Assembly (NCBI RefSeq): GCF_005116715.1
Contig: NZ_SWCI01000011.1
Coordinates: 29,365-93,364 of the forward strand
Direction of reading: 5' to 3'
Length of the DNA: 64,000 bases
DNA from: Ferrimonas sediminicola
Lineage (GTDB): Bacteria; Pseudomonadota; Gammaproteobacteria; Enterobacterales; Shewanellaceae
Positions 52,425 through 61,429 of this stretch are shown in pieces. The notes under the pieces are model-generated. The model made no database searches. It was not told the origin of the DNA and saw nothing but the letters and a program-made list of their open reading frames with translations. A program made the position numbers and the translations under genes. Positions within the stretch are counted from its first letter, which is position 1. Each line of letters opens with the position of its first letter.

Positions 52425-55400
52425 TCAAAAGTCAGGTTCGGCTTCTAGCATCGCGTTGTCATCCGAAAAAATTGCGCGAGACTCCGACATCAAATCGTTC
52501 TTACCCAGCCGTCGCGCAAACTCGGCCCACACCACCTCGTAATCCGCTTCGCGGTCGCACTTATCAAAGGGAGCAACATAAGTAATGGTGCGCTCTACCT
52601 CACCACCGGGTTGGGTATCGTCCCAGTAGGTTTTGGTCACTTTGCCGCTGGTCATGGCACGAATGTCTTCCCAGCCTAGGGCCACGTTGTCGGCACATTG
52701 CTGGTTTAGAACACCGCTGATATCCGGCTGCATAGTGCAGCCCAGCTCATAGCCATAGTTGGTATCACGCCTATTGGCCTTGCGTGGCAAGCCAACTCCG
52801 GTGAGACCTTTGGAAGAGGTAAAGACAATACGACCAGTACGGTCATACCAAGTATCAATTTCATTTTGGCGCATTACCGGAAACTGGACACGATAGATTG
52901 TTTTCAACTCATCTAATGACATTCCCAATGCCATTGCCGACAAAACATCTATTTCCAATAAGGCTTGACGCCTTGCGTAGTCCGTTCTTAGAGCGTTTGT
53001 TCGTACCCATTTTGATTGTAGCGATGTGAAAAACTTATTCTCTAGTCGCGTATCGGTTCTTGCCCAATAATCCGTTTCAAATTCAGCACTAAATTCATCC
53101 GCCCATAATTTAGAGTACGGTTTAGTTAAACAAGTCAATGACAAAATCCGCACTTTTAACAACCTTTTTATTGTTAAGGGCAAATCTGGTAGAACCAGTT
53201 GATTTAGAAGGTCTCCCCGCATATCGCTTTTACCAGTGGACTTTATAAAGAAATCATATGGGACAGAGCACAACAGTGCACTCATCAATACCATTAGATC
53301 TTGGTCATAAAACACAGTTGAAAAGACACTATCTATATGTGCCACGCCTGGTGGGATAATCGTTGACATACAAGTCCTTTCCGAACTTGAGTTAATAGCC
53401 CTACGATTAATCAGGCGATAAAAATCCGTAACAGGCTGACTTTGCTTTGGGTAAAAGCAAAACAAACCGTCTGTGTCTGCCAACAAAACAAAATGATTCT
53501 CATGCCTTGAGTTTAGCTCTTGACCCCATTTTACTTTACGAAATCGAGACGAGTAATTATCTAATGTTCTTGCTGGTACAAAATTGCTACGCGGCAAGTA
53601 CTCTTCTGGCAGGTCGATCAAATCAATTACGTCATAATCACCTTTGCTAGAACATGACCTGCGAGGGGTTTTATAAAATGGACAACCCACAAAGAAGTGA
53701 GGCCCTGACATAATGAAACTCTTATTCTCTTCCGCGAACCCGATTCTTTTAACTATTGCCTTTTGCTTTTTGACAGCATTTGTTTCGTCGAACATCACTG
53801 TTGAGGTCAGTTCATCCTCGTACTCCTTTAGATGTACTCTTTGCCTAGAAAATTTGTGTAGTACCTTTAATAACTGACTTGCGTGTACGCTGGGCAGTCT
53901 TGCTTCATTTGCGGGCGTACCTGCTGGATCATAAAGTTGTGCAAATAGCCTCAATGACTCTTTCGAGACTGAAATTATCCTGTCGGAATGACCAGTTTCA
54001 TTCCATTCGCCTTCGTCCGTTTTAATACCGCCTACAAATCCGGAATCAGATGGTATGAAACATTGATCAACAGTCTTGGGAAAAAACAAATTGGATATGC
54101 TCAAAAAACTAACATCGTCAGTTTTTGGGCCATATACATTAACGCTATATCTCTTTCTATGAGCAATCGGAAACAGATTTTTTTGATTCTGATACTGAGT
54201 GTGCAAACGTAACCTGGAGTATATTTCACTTCTTAGCTTGCCACCTTTTGGATCGTCAAAGACACCTTCTGGATGAAGCAGTCCAATTACACCTTTCTCA
54301 GATGTCAACTGCCACGACTTAGGTATGAAACATCTAAACAAATCTGTTTGGACACCCTTTAACTCAGAATAATTCACAATCGCGTTAAGAAAGTTTTGTG
54401 TGGCCGTACTCTGTTCGTATTCTGCAAGATAGGTTGTTTTCAATAACGAACTCTCAGCCAAAGTTTTTGAGCGAATCATATCTAATTCAGATGCAGAATA
54501 GTCACCTATGACAAACCTTGGTTCATGGTCTCCCATTACCGCACCTTCTTTCCACTCCACCTTTCGCCAAGGCGGATTACCCAGCACCAGATCAAAACCA
54601 CCGTCACCGGCTTTTGCACCGAAGATATCGGCAAACTCCAGGTCCCAATGGAAATAACAGTCCCGCGCAGCCAGTTTATGCACCAACTCGAGTCGAGGCA
54701 GGTGTTGGTAAAGCAACTTGGTTTGCAGTTCGCCTTTACCATTGATGGGGAACAGCGGTTGTTGCCGGGAGATTGGCTCTTCGGCCATATCAGCAAAGAG
54801 GTCATCAGTATGGTTGAGGCCTGCACCACCACTCCCTAGCGCCAATTGCCCTTGGGGCGCTCCTTCCGCACCCGCAGTTGGTTGCTCAACCTCGATAGCG
54901 CCCTTAACGATCAGCTCCAACTCATCGAGGTAAGTCTGGCGATTAGGCAATTGATCGGCACTGTCTATTGGCCAGAACCACAGGGCACACCAGTAGTCCA
55001 TGATGGTTTTCAACTGATGATAGGTACTGCTCTTGCCCTGGTGCTGTTCATGCAATCGCTTTAGCGCCCGTTCCTTATCGGTAAGGTTGGAAACCCCCAT
55101 TTCCTTATTGGGCCAGACATTAAGCGCCTCGCTGGAAATGCGGCGCTGTTTCTCCAGCTCCTGCTTATGCTGCTGCCACAGACTGTCGATCTGTTGACTC
55201 AGCTTCTGCAAACGGCTGATATCAGCTTGGCCAAAGCTGGCGATAAAGCCTTTGCGCCACTGCTTTATGGTTTCCAGCTCCGTAGGTTTCAGTCCTTTCA
55301 CCGCGGTGTCGGTGTAGAGCGCCATGGCCGCATCAGGCAGCAGGTAGTGGTAAATGCCCTGCTCTGGCCGTACCTCGCCATGGGCCAAATTGATGGCAGC

Positions 55401-57620
55401 CTGGTTAAGCCAACTGGAGTCATCTTTGCGGCGATAGGTCAGCAGCTCGGGGGTAAACACACTGCGCCGCGCGCCCACCAGGGAGTTGCCACAGTACAGC
55501 TGTTTGCCGAAGTACGGCACAAAGTGGTTGTTACTGATGGCGTTAAGCCAGAGCGAGGTTTGCGCCAGTTCGGCGGCCACCGGGTTGAGATCCACCCCGT
55601 AGACATTAAGGTTGGTGAGCCGCATCTTCACCCGCTGCAGCTCCGCCGGATAATCCTCCTGGCTGATCCGCTCTTTGCGTGCCTGTTGCTTGCGCTCCAG
55701 GTAGGCAACCGCCAGTTGGTTGATGGCCTCGTTCAAGAAAGCGGCACTGCCCATGGCTGGCTCACAAACCGTGAGGTCGAGGATGGCATCGGCCTGCGCG
55801 TTGAGATCTTCGATGGGATCGATCTTCTCTTTGAACAGCTCTTTCAGGGCGTACTTCACCAGCGATTGGGTCAGCACTTCCGGGGTGTAGTAAGACGCCG
55901 ACTTTTGTCGGTCGCGCCCGGCCATACGGTAGATGAATGTACCGGTGGGATAACAGCGATGCCTTCCTTCCTCATCGTAGACCCGCTGGGAAATCGGATA
56001 GTCCTGTTCGTTAAGCTGCCATTCGCGCACGAAGTAACCGGTATCGAGGGCATCTACTTTCTTACCGTCTTTCGCCACTTCGTACAGGGGCTCATCGGCA
56101 AAGAAGCCCTTGAACGACAATAGCGCTTCGTACACCGCCCCAAGTTGGTTGATACCAAGTTGGGCATAGGAGATCCGTCCCCTGCCCTTTTTGCCCTTCT
56201 CCTTGCTAAGGGACATCAGGTGGATCACCCGTTGCAGGGTCTGGTTGGTGAACTGGCAGCGACTAAGCAGTGGCAGTTTGCGGTCGTCGAACAGGAAGCT
56301 GTCCAGGCCTTCAATCATGAAGGCATCGGCGGTGGCATCGGTGGTGTCACCCTCTATCACCTTGTCACGTTGTTGCTTGTCCCTTTCAGCCTGGGTGGCA
56401 GCTTTGAAAGGGTAGCCATGGCGTACCAGGCGGAACAGCTGCTGCAAGCTTTCATGCAGATAGTAGCCTTCCCGGTCTTCCGTGGTAGTGAGTGGGATCA
56501 TCTCCAGATCCCGCAGGGATTCGAGGCTGTAGCCGCTCAGGTACACCTGGTCAGCCGGAACCCGCTCGCCCTTGCCCGGCTTACGTCCACCGATGGGTAC
56601 ATAATTCAACTCTGGCCTGGATTCGACGTAGAACAGGAACAGCAAGCGGTACATGTAACGCAGCAGCTCAACACTCAGCTTGTCGGCGTTTGCTTGGTTG
56701 AGCTTAAAGCCGCTAGATCTACGCAGTTGTGGTGTAGCTTCATTGCCGAGCAGTTCGATACTTTCCCGCAGGGCGTATTTCAGGTCTTCCGAAACACCAA
56801 AGGCATGTTTGTGAGAGTTGTTGTCGAGATCGTCCAACAGATTCTGCCCCTGGGCCGGGCACAGGCTGTCTTTATGCAACAGCACCGCCACGGCTTTTAG
56901 GGCGTCGCTTTCCTTGCGACCCAGGAGCTCATCGAAATCGAACCGCAGCAAGCGGTTTTGCGACCACTTGGTGCGATCGAGCAACAACAATTGACGTTCA
57001 CCCACCAGCAATAACCAGCGCGGCGGGTTTTCGGCATTGAAGATCTGTTTGCTGATGAGATCCTGCCAGCTCAGATCACTGTTGTTCTGCTTCTTCCATT
57101 TGTGCCATTGCTCCTGCTGCTCTTCGCTCAGTTCGGCTCGTTGTGTTTTGCTTAACCGTAGGCCAAGGGGGTCACTGTTGTCCCAGTGCGAGTCCAGCGC
57201 TTCGACCAGCCACAGATAGGGATGCCCCTGGGCATCGTTGTAACCGGCCAGCAGCGGTAGGGTAAGGCCGTCATCCAGTTCGACGGTTACCGGGGTGTTG
57301 TCGTAACCCAGCGCCTCCAACAAGGGTTGCCAGCGCTGCCGTTGCGCGGCCAAGACTCTATCGGGCTTCGTCAGACTTTGATGTTCGTTCAACTGAACAA
57401 AGAAGCCCTTGGCGAGCCGTCCCAGTTCACTATGGGGGGTGCGAAACCCGGGCTTAATAGGTAAACCCGTTGCTTCTCGTTGACTGTGCTCCCGCGCTTT
57501 GCTCTCTTCCTCGTGCTGCTGCCAGTTCGCCAGAACCCCCTTGATGTCCCCCTGGAAGATCTCACTCAGGTAGTGGCTGGAGTAAAAGTCGTTTTCGTTA
57601 TGGATACCTGCCAGTGCCAT
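52425..57620 (-). CDS. Eco57I-type N6-adenine DNA methyltransferase (PglX/DrmMI-like, 1731 aa)
   Basis: 1731 aa. An N-terminal part of about 550 residues (FSSHYLSEIF-like opening NDFYSSHYLSEIF; LYRFLFYVESRPEL-type LLFLFYVESRPELNYVP) precedes the methylase core: VCEPAMGSAAFLNEAINQLA (motif I, near 615), NVYGVDLNPVAAELAQTSLWLNA, and DLVLGNPPWRKVEW (NPPW catalytic motif, near 1013). The C-terminal 700 residues should include the target-recognition domain. The codon use and GC of about 52,900-54,540 are visibly more AT-rich than both flanks, suggesting exchange of the specificity region. No separate endonuclease motif seen. It is 2 bp downstream of the SNF2 gene, and in type resembles BREX PglX and class 1 DISARM DrmMI. 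Confidence 0.9.
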   Translation of the reverse strand: MALAGIHNENDFYSSHYLSEIFQGDIKGVLANWQQHEEESKAREHSQREATGLPIKPGFRTPHSELGRLAKGFFVQLNEHQSLTKPDRVLAAQRQRWQPLLEALGYDNTPVTVELDDGLTLPLLAGYNDAQGHPYLWLVEALDSHWDNSDPLGLRLSKTQRAELSEEQQEQWHKWKKQNNSDLSWQDLISKQIFNAENPPRWLLLVGERQLLLLDRTKWSQNRLLRFDFDELLGRKESDALKAVAVLLHKDSLCPAQGQNLLDDLDNNSHKHAFGVSEDLKYALRESIELLGNEATPQLRRSSGFKLNQANADKLSVELLRYMYRLLFLFYVESRPELNYVPIGGRKPGKGERVPADQVYLSGYSLESLRDLEMIPLTTTEDREGYYLHESLQQLFRLVRHGYPFKAATQAERDKQQRDKVIEGDTTDATADAFMIEGLDSFLFDDRKLPLLSRCQFTNQTLQRVIHLMSLSKEKGKKGRGRISYAQLGINQLGAVYEALLSFKGFFADEPLYEVAKDGKKVDALDTGYFVREWQLNEQDYPISQRVYDEEGRHRCYPTGTFIYRMAGRDRQKSASYYTPEVLTQSLVKYALKELFKEKIDPIEDLNAQADAILDLTVCEPAMGSAAFLNEAINQLAVAYLERKQQARKERISQEDYPAELQRVKMRLTNLNVYGVDLNPVAAELAQTSLWLNAISNNHFVPYFGKQLYCGNSLVGARRSVFTPELLTYRRKDDSSWLNQAAINLAHGEVRPEQGIYHYLLPDAAMALYTDTAVKGLKPTELETIKQWRKGFIASFGQADISRLQKLSQQIDSLWQQHKQELEKQRRISSEALNVWPNKEMGVSNLTDKERALKRLHEQHQGKSSTYHQLKTIMDYWCALWFWPIDSADQLPNRQTYLDELELIVKGAIEVEQPTAGAEGAPQGQLALGSGGAGLNHTDDLFADMAEEPISRQQPLFPINGKGELQTKLLYQHLPRLELVHKLAARDCYFHWDLEFADIFGAKAGDGGFDLVLGNPPWRKVEWKEGAVMGDHEPRFVIGDYSASELDMIRSKTLAESSLLKTTYLAEYEQSTATQNFLNAIVNYSELKGVQTDLFRCFIPKSWQLTSEKGVIGLLHPEGVFDDPKGGKLRSEIYSRLRLHTQYQNQKNLFPIAHRKRYSVNVYGPKTDDVSFLSISNLFFPKTVDQCFIPSDSGFVGGIKTDEGEWNETGHSDRIISVSKESLRLFAQLYDPAGTPANEARLPSVHASQLLKVLHKFSRQRVHLKEYEDELTSTVMFDETNAVKKQKAIVKRIGFAEENKSFIMSGPHFFVGCPFYKTPRRSCSSKGDYDVIDLIDLPEEYLPRSNFVPARTLDNYSSRFRKVKWGQELNSRHENHFVLLADTDGLFCFYPKQSQPVTDFYRLINRRAINSSSERTCMSTIIPPGVAHIDSVFSTVFYDQDLMVLMSALLCSVPYDFFIKSTGKSDMRGDLLNQLVLPDLPLTIKRLLKVRILSLTCLTKPYSKLWADEFSAEFETDYWARTDTRLENKFFTSLQSKWVRTNALRTDYARRQALLEIDVLSAMALGMSLDELKTIYRVQFPVMRQNEIDTWYDRTGRIVFTSSKGLTGVGLPRKANRRDTNYGYELGCTMQPDISGVLNQQCADNVALGWEDIRAMTSGKVTKTYWDDTQPGGEVERTITYVAPFDKCDREADYEVVWAEFARRLGKNDLMSESRAIFSDDNAMLEAEPDF

Positions 57621-57622
57621 GG

Positions 57623-60475
57623 CTATGCCTCCTCGCCGGTGAGTACCGCGATCACCTGGATGTAGGGGTTGGGATCGGTTTGCATGGTGTCTTTGATCCA
57701 GCTCTGATGTTCTTCGAACACGTTTTCAATGCGGCTGAGCGCCTGTTTCCGCGTGTTCTGCACCCGGGTCTCATGCAACTTGCTGTCAGCCAGGCTGAGT
57801 TCGAGTTGCTGTTGCTGGTTTTGACGCAGCTCCCGCAGGCGTTCCGTTTGGGCCATTAGCTGTTGATCAAGCTGTTGCTGGCGCTCATCACGCAGTTGGC
57901 AGAAGTGCGGTATGGCCTGATCAATGGCATCACCAAGCAGCCCTTGTTGACGCAAGGGTTGGCGTTCTGTCACTGGGTTGGCCAACTCCCACTGGTGGAA
58001 GGGATATGTCACGACGAACTGTTCGATGGATTCGATACCGGTGAGTTCGCCATGGTTGAAGCTGACCACCAACCACGGGTTCAGCACGGCATGGGAGCGG
58101 CGATTGGGGAACAGGCCGGAAAGGACAAAGTGATCTTCACCAGGAGCGAGTCGACCATTGGCACGCACTACCGGAGCTTGTTTGCGGCCAAAGTTGTAGC
58201 GCAGTTTGTCGCTGAGCCATTCCATTACCGGGTTAATGGCCCACAGGTATTGCAACTGCGGCCAGGCCTCATCGGTACCGCGACAACGCTTGATCTCCTT
58301 GTTGATATCGTTGATATCCTGGCTCAAGCGGATAGTGTACTTATTGGCTTCGGTGGGCTGGATCTGTTTAGGCAGCAACGCGTAACGGTGCTTCAGATCG
58401 TTGGGGGCTACCATCTGCAGGCTGTGGGTACCGGTACGCTCCACCTGGGGCGCATTGATGAGCTTCAGCCCCTGGAGACAGTAGTCGATGTCATTGGCGT
58501 AGAGGGAAAATCCATCATCGGTTTCTACTTCGGTTTGACCTTGGTTGGCGTTACTGAGGTAGAAGGCTTCGTCTTGCTCTTGGGCTGCGTTGCTATTGAA
58601 CAACTCATCAAGGAAGGCGGCAGAGTCCTCTTGATTAGCCAGAGCATCCACGATAATTTGCTCTTCCGAGTCTTTGTCGTGGCAGCGGGTAAATTCCGAC
58701 GCATCACCGATGTTGTCTTGTGCCTGCTGGTCTTTTTCAATCAGCACTTCCTGGATGCGTGCATCACCACGTATCTTTTCGTTTTCGGCAGTGGTCACCA
58801 GGTAACGGATCTGAGGCTGGTGCTCTTGTCCATAACGGTCGATACGACCATTGCGCTGCTGGAACACCATCAAAGACCAGGGAATATCGAAATGGATCAT
58901 CTTGTAGCTTTGGTGATGCAGGTTGATCCCTTCCGACGCCACATCTGAGCACACCAACAGGCGAACCTTGGCATTCGCCTGGCCGAACTGCTCGACGGTG
59001 GACATCAGTTCGATGTCGGACATATCCCCGCGAAGCTGGCCAATTTGGTCGGGGTTGAGGTTCAGGTCCTCCTTCAAGCTTTCATAGAGGAACTTCAGCG
59101 TAGGAATACTCTCGGTAAAGATCACCAGGCGATCACTGGCATCGGTTTTCCGCCATTTCAGATCGTTCTTGATGGTGCCCAGCAGTTGCTGGTATTTGCC
59201 GAAATTGTGTTTGCCGATGTTGGCCAAGGCACTTTGTAAGCCATGAAGCTCATTGAGTTCGTTGACCAGGGCCTTGGTGGAGCCTTTCTCGTTTTGCTTC
59301 TGGAGTTTTTCCAGTCGCTTGCAAACTGTTTCAAAACACGCCATGGGGCTGGAGAACAGGGTTTTCTCAAAGCCGATTTTCAGTAACCGGCTGGTGCCCT
59401 TACGGCCCTCTTCCTGTTCAAACTTAGCATCGACTAGGGTGTCATAGACCCATTCTTCAGCACTGCTGGCAGGACATTCGACCACCTTGATTTCCCGCTC
59501 TGGGAATTCACCGGCGATCTGGTCTTTGACGTCTTTCTTAAATCGCCTAACGACGAGGTTCTTATCCTTGAAGTCGTCGTATTTGTATTTCTTGTGGTTA
59601 GCAATGGCTGTGGGATCCAGCATGTCCACCAGGCTGGCAAAGCTTTCTGGTTTGCCATCGTGGGGGGTTGCCGATAACAGGATCAGGGTATCGGAGCGAT
59701 TTGCTAACAAGCTCGCCAAACGGTGGCGCCGTGAGCGGCTGCCCCGCAGTGCCACATTATGGGCTTCGTCGATGACGATGATGTCCCAGCGGGCATTCTC
59801 AAGGTGGTGGCGGTATTCGATATCCTGCTTGAGGGTATCGATGGAGATAATAGCCTTATCGTAGTAATTGAAGGGGTTGTGGTTGGCGGGGATCCGGTTA
59901 CGAACGCCCTGCAGGCCGACAGAATCGAGACGGGTTAGCGGAATGGAGAAGCGGCTCCACATCTCTTTCTGGAACTGCGTGAGCATGGATTTCACTGCCA
60001 ATACCAGTATTCGCTTACCCCGGCCTCGCCGGATCAGTTCCGACATCAAGATACCGGCTTCAAGGGTTTTCCCAAGACCCACGGCATCGGCGATCAATAC
60101 TCGCTGCCTTGGCTGTCCTAAGGCGTTATACGTAGGTTCCAACTGAAATGGCAGTGTATCCATCGCTGCCTTGTGGCCAAGTTGGAGCGCCTGCCCGGTT
60201 GGAATACGCTCTCGCAGCTTGCTCTCGATATAGAGCTTTGAGGCGTTGAAGTTACTGCTATCGTCCTCTTGCAGTACCGTTTCTTTGGGGTCTAGGACGG
60301 TGATTTCTTTTTCAGCCAGCGTTAAGAAGCAGCTGTTTTTGCCCCGAACGATTTCAGAGACCCCATCGCAGGTGAGTAGTTGTCCGCCATCACTGCTGCG
60401 ATCGACTTTGCGAATGGCCCATTCGGCATTGCGAATCTCGACCCGCATCCCTGTAGCGTAGTTTGCTTGTTCCAT
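57623..60475 (-). CDS. SNF2/RapA-type helicase (DrmD-like)
   Basis: 950 aa. The SNF2 core: LIADAVGLGKTLEAGILMSEL (motif I, near 130), IIVIDEAHNVALRG (motif II, near 233), LILLSATPHDGKPESFASLVDML (III), then a helicase C lobe with LVCSDVASEGINLHHQSYKMIHFDIPW and QQRNGRIDRYGQEHQPQIRYL (motif VI, near 545). The last 300 residues are helical with a coiled-coil segment (QQQLDQQLMAQTERLRELRQNQQQQLELSLADS). In DISARM the equivalent is DrmD. The start MEQANYATGMRVEIRNAEW at 60475 resembles HepA/RapA homologues; the frame goes 15 codons further upstream. First gene of the operon SNF2-methylase-giant helicase-UvrD. Confidence 0.88.
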   Translation of the reverse strand: MEQANYATGMRVEIRNAEWAIRKVDRSSDGGQLLTCDGVSEIVRGKNSCFLTLAEKEITVLDPKETVLQEDDSSNFNASKLYIESKLRERIPTGQALQLGHKAAMDTLPFQLEPTYNALGQPRQRVLIADAVGLGKTLEAGILMSELIRRGRGKRILVLAVKSMLTQFQKEMWSRFSIPLTRLDSVGLQGVRNRIPANHNPFNYYDKAIISIDTLKQDIEYRHHLENARWDIIVIDEAHNVALRGSRSRRHRLASLLANRSDTLILLSATPHDGKPESFASLVDMLDPTAIANHKKYKYDDFKDKNLVVRRFKKDVKDQIAGEFPEREIKVVECPASSAEEWVYDTLVDAKFEQEEGRKGTSRLLKIGFEKTLFSSPMACFETVCKRLEKLQKQNEKGSTKALVNELNELHGLQSALANIGKHNFGKYQQLLGTIKNDLKWRKTDASDRLVIFTESIPTLKFLYESLKEDLNLNPDQIGQLRGDMSDIELMSTVEQFGQANAKVRLLVCSDVASEGINLHHQSYKMIHFDIPWSLMVFQQRNGRIDRYGQEHQPQIRYLVTTAENEKIRGDARIQEVLIEKDQQAQDNIGDASEFTRCHDKDSEEQIIVDALANQEDSAAFLDELFNSNAAQEQDEAFYLSNANQGQTEVETDDGFSLYANDIDYCLQGLKLINAPQVERTGTHSLQMVAPNDLKHRYALLPKQIQPTEANKYTIRLSQDINDINKEIKRCRGTDEAWPQLQYLWAINPVMEWLSDKLRYNFGRKQAPVVRANGRLAPGEDHFVLSGLFPNRRSHAVLNPWLVVSFNHGELTGIESIEQFVVTYPFHQWELANPVTERQPLRQQGLLGDAIDQAIPHFCQLRDERQQQLDQQLMAQTERLRELRQNQQQQLELSLADSKLHETRVQNTRKQALSRIENVFEEHQSWIKDTMQTDPNPYIQVIAVLTGEEA

Positions 60476-60671
60476 GTAGCACCCCGACAATCCATTTCGG
60501 ATACACCAATTTGGTAGCAATTAACCTAAGCCATGGGGCTCTTTTAAACTGCCGCAGCTATCACACTTGTGTCCACTTATCGCTGGGAAAACAACCTAGT
60601 TGAGAAAATTTTAATTCGAATCAATGTTTTGGGCAGGTGCGCTATGGGGTTGAGTGGTTGGAGCAAGGAAG

Positions 60672-60699
60672 AAAAAGCGGCCGGATGAGTAACCGGCCT
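60672..60699 (-). terminator. Rho-independent terminator after the 227-aa gene
   Basis: On the minus strand AGGCCGG-TTACTCAT-CCGGCC-G is followed by CTTTTTC. It is 20 bp past the stop at 60719 and separates the SSL2/227-aa unit from the SNF2 operon, whose promoter should lie in 60476-60670. Confidence 0.8.
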
Positions 60700-60718
60700 A
60701 GAGAACACAGTTTTGATG

Positions 60719-61402
60719 TTATTCGGGCTTAGGAAACCAAAGGTCCATATCAACTACACCCGCGTACCGATAAGCATGACAATAACCCTCATGTACGGGG
60801 ACAAACATCCGCCCAAACTCATTCACAAATAAACGGCCACCTTGATGTCCTTTGGCGCGATAAGCGACTTGAGCTACGTCTCTGGCATTGTTTCGACCAA
60901 TAGCTTTGCTAAGTCGATGGGTTCGCACCATTGCCCCCTCCAAACTGCGATGTTCAGTCTCATACTCAATGTCAGTGCCATCCGTGTTTACCTTGTAGCG
61001 CATCCCGACAGCAGGACCATGCCAATTTTCGCCAATTGCCAGTGTCAAATCGCCGTGAAACTCCTGGCCATCAAAAGTGAACTTGAGGGGTTCATGGTAC
61101 TCCCCAGCTAAATAATATTCCGTATCGGCTCCATTACGGTTCGCCGGCACGATTACTTGCTTATATTCATTAATGTAAAAGCCCCCAAGTTCACCATCAC
61201 CATATTGGCGCTTCACCTCGGCGACCATTGCACAGAGTTCAGGGTGTTTGCGATTTGCGAGCAGCAACTTCTCATCATCGTCAAACTCCATGATAAGTCG
61301 AATAACAACACCTCCAGGGTTGTGCCGATCTGAAACCAGACTGTACTTACCCGCTTTAGTTCGGAACTGACGGTTTCCATTGAACTTTGGAAATCCTGAC
61401 AT
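60719..61402 (-). CDS. Unknown 227-aa protein encoded with the SF2 helicase
   Basis: 227 aa, soluble, not recognised. It is beta-rich with two related-looking halves: an N-terminal part with GKYSLVSDRHNPGGVVIRLIMEF and GGFYINEYKQVIVPANRNG, and a C-terminal part with RDVAQVAYRAKGHQGGRLFVNEFGRMFVPVHEGY. The pairs 'GGFYINEYKQVIVPA' and 'GRLFVNEFGRMFVPV' look like internal repeats, each G-x-F-x-N-E-x-x-x-x-x-V-P. No Cys and no nuclease motif. It starts 27 bp after the helicase stop, within a shared transcript. A partner or sensor of the helicase is possible but unproved. Confidence 0.65.
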   Translation of the reverse strand: MSGFPKFNGNRQFRTKAGKYSLVSDRHNPGGVVIRLIMEFDDDEKLLLANRKHPELCAMVAEVKRQYGDGELGGFYINEYKQVIVPANRNGADTEYYLAGEYHEPLKFTFDGQEFHGDLTLAIGENWHGPAVGMRYKVNTDGTDIEYETEHRSLEGAMVRTHRLSKAIGRNNARDVAQVAYRAKGHQGGRLFVNEFGRMFVPVHEGYCHAYRYAGVVDMDLWFPKPE

Positions 61403-61429
61403 GCTACCTCCTTGTAGTTACCGTTTGAT

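Noticed and set aside
52425..57620. BREX system
   Set aside because: The methylase is PglX-like, but no brxA, brxB, brxC ATPase, pglZ phosphatase or brxL is present in the window.
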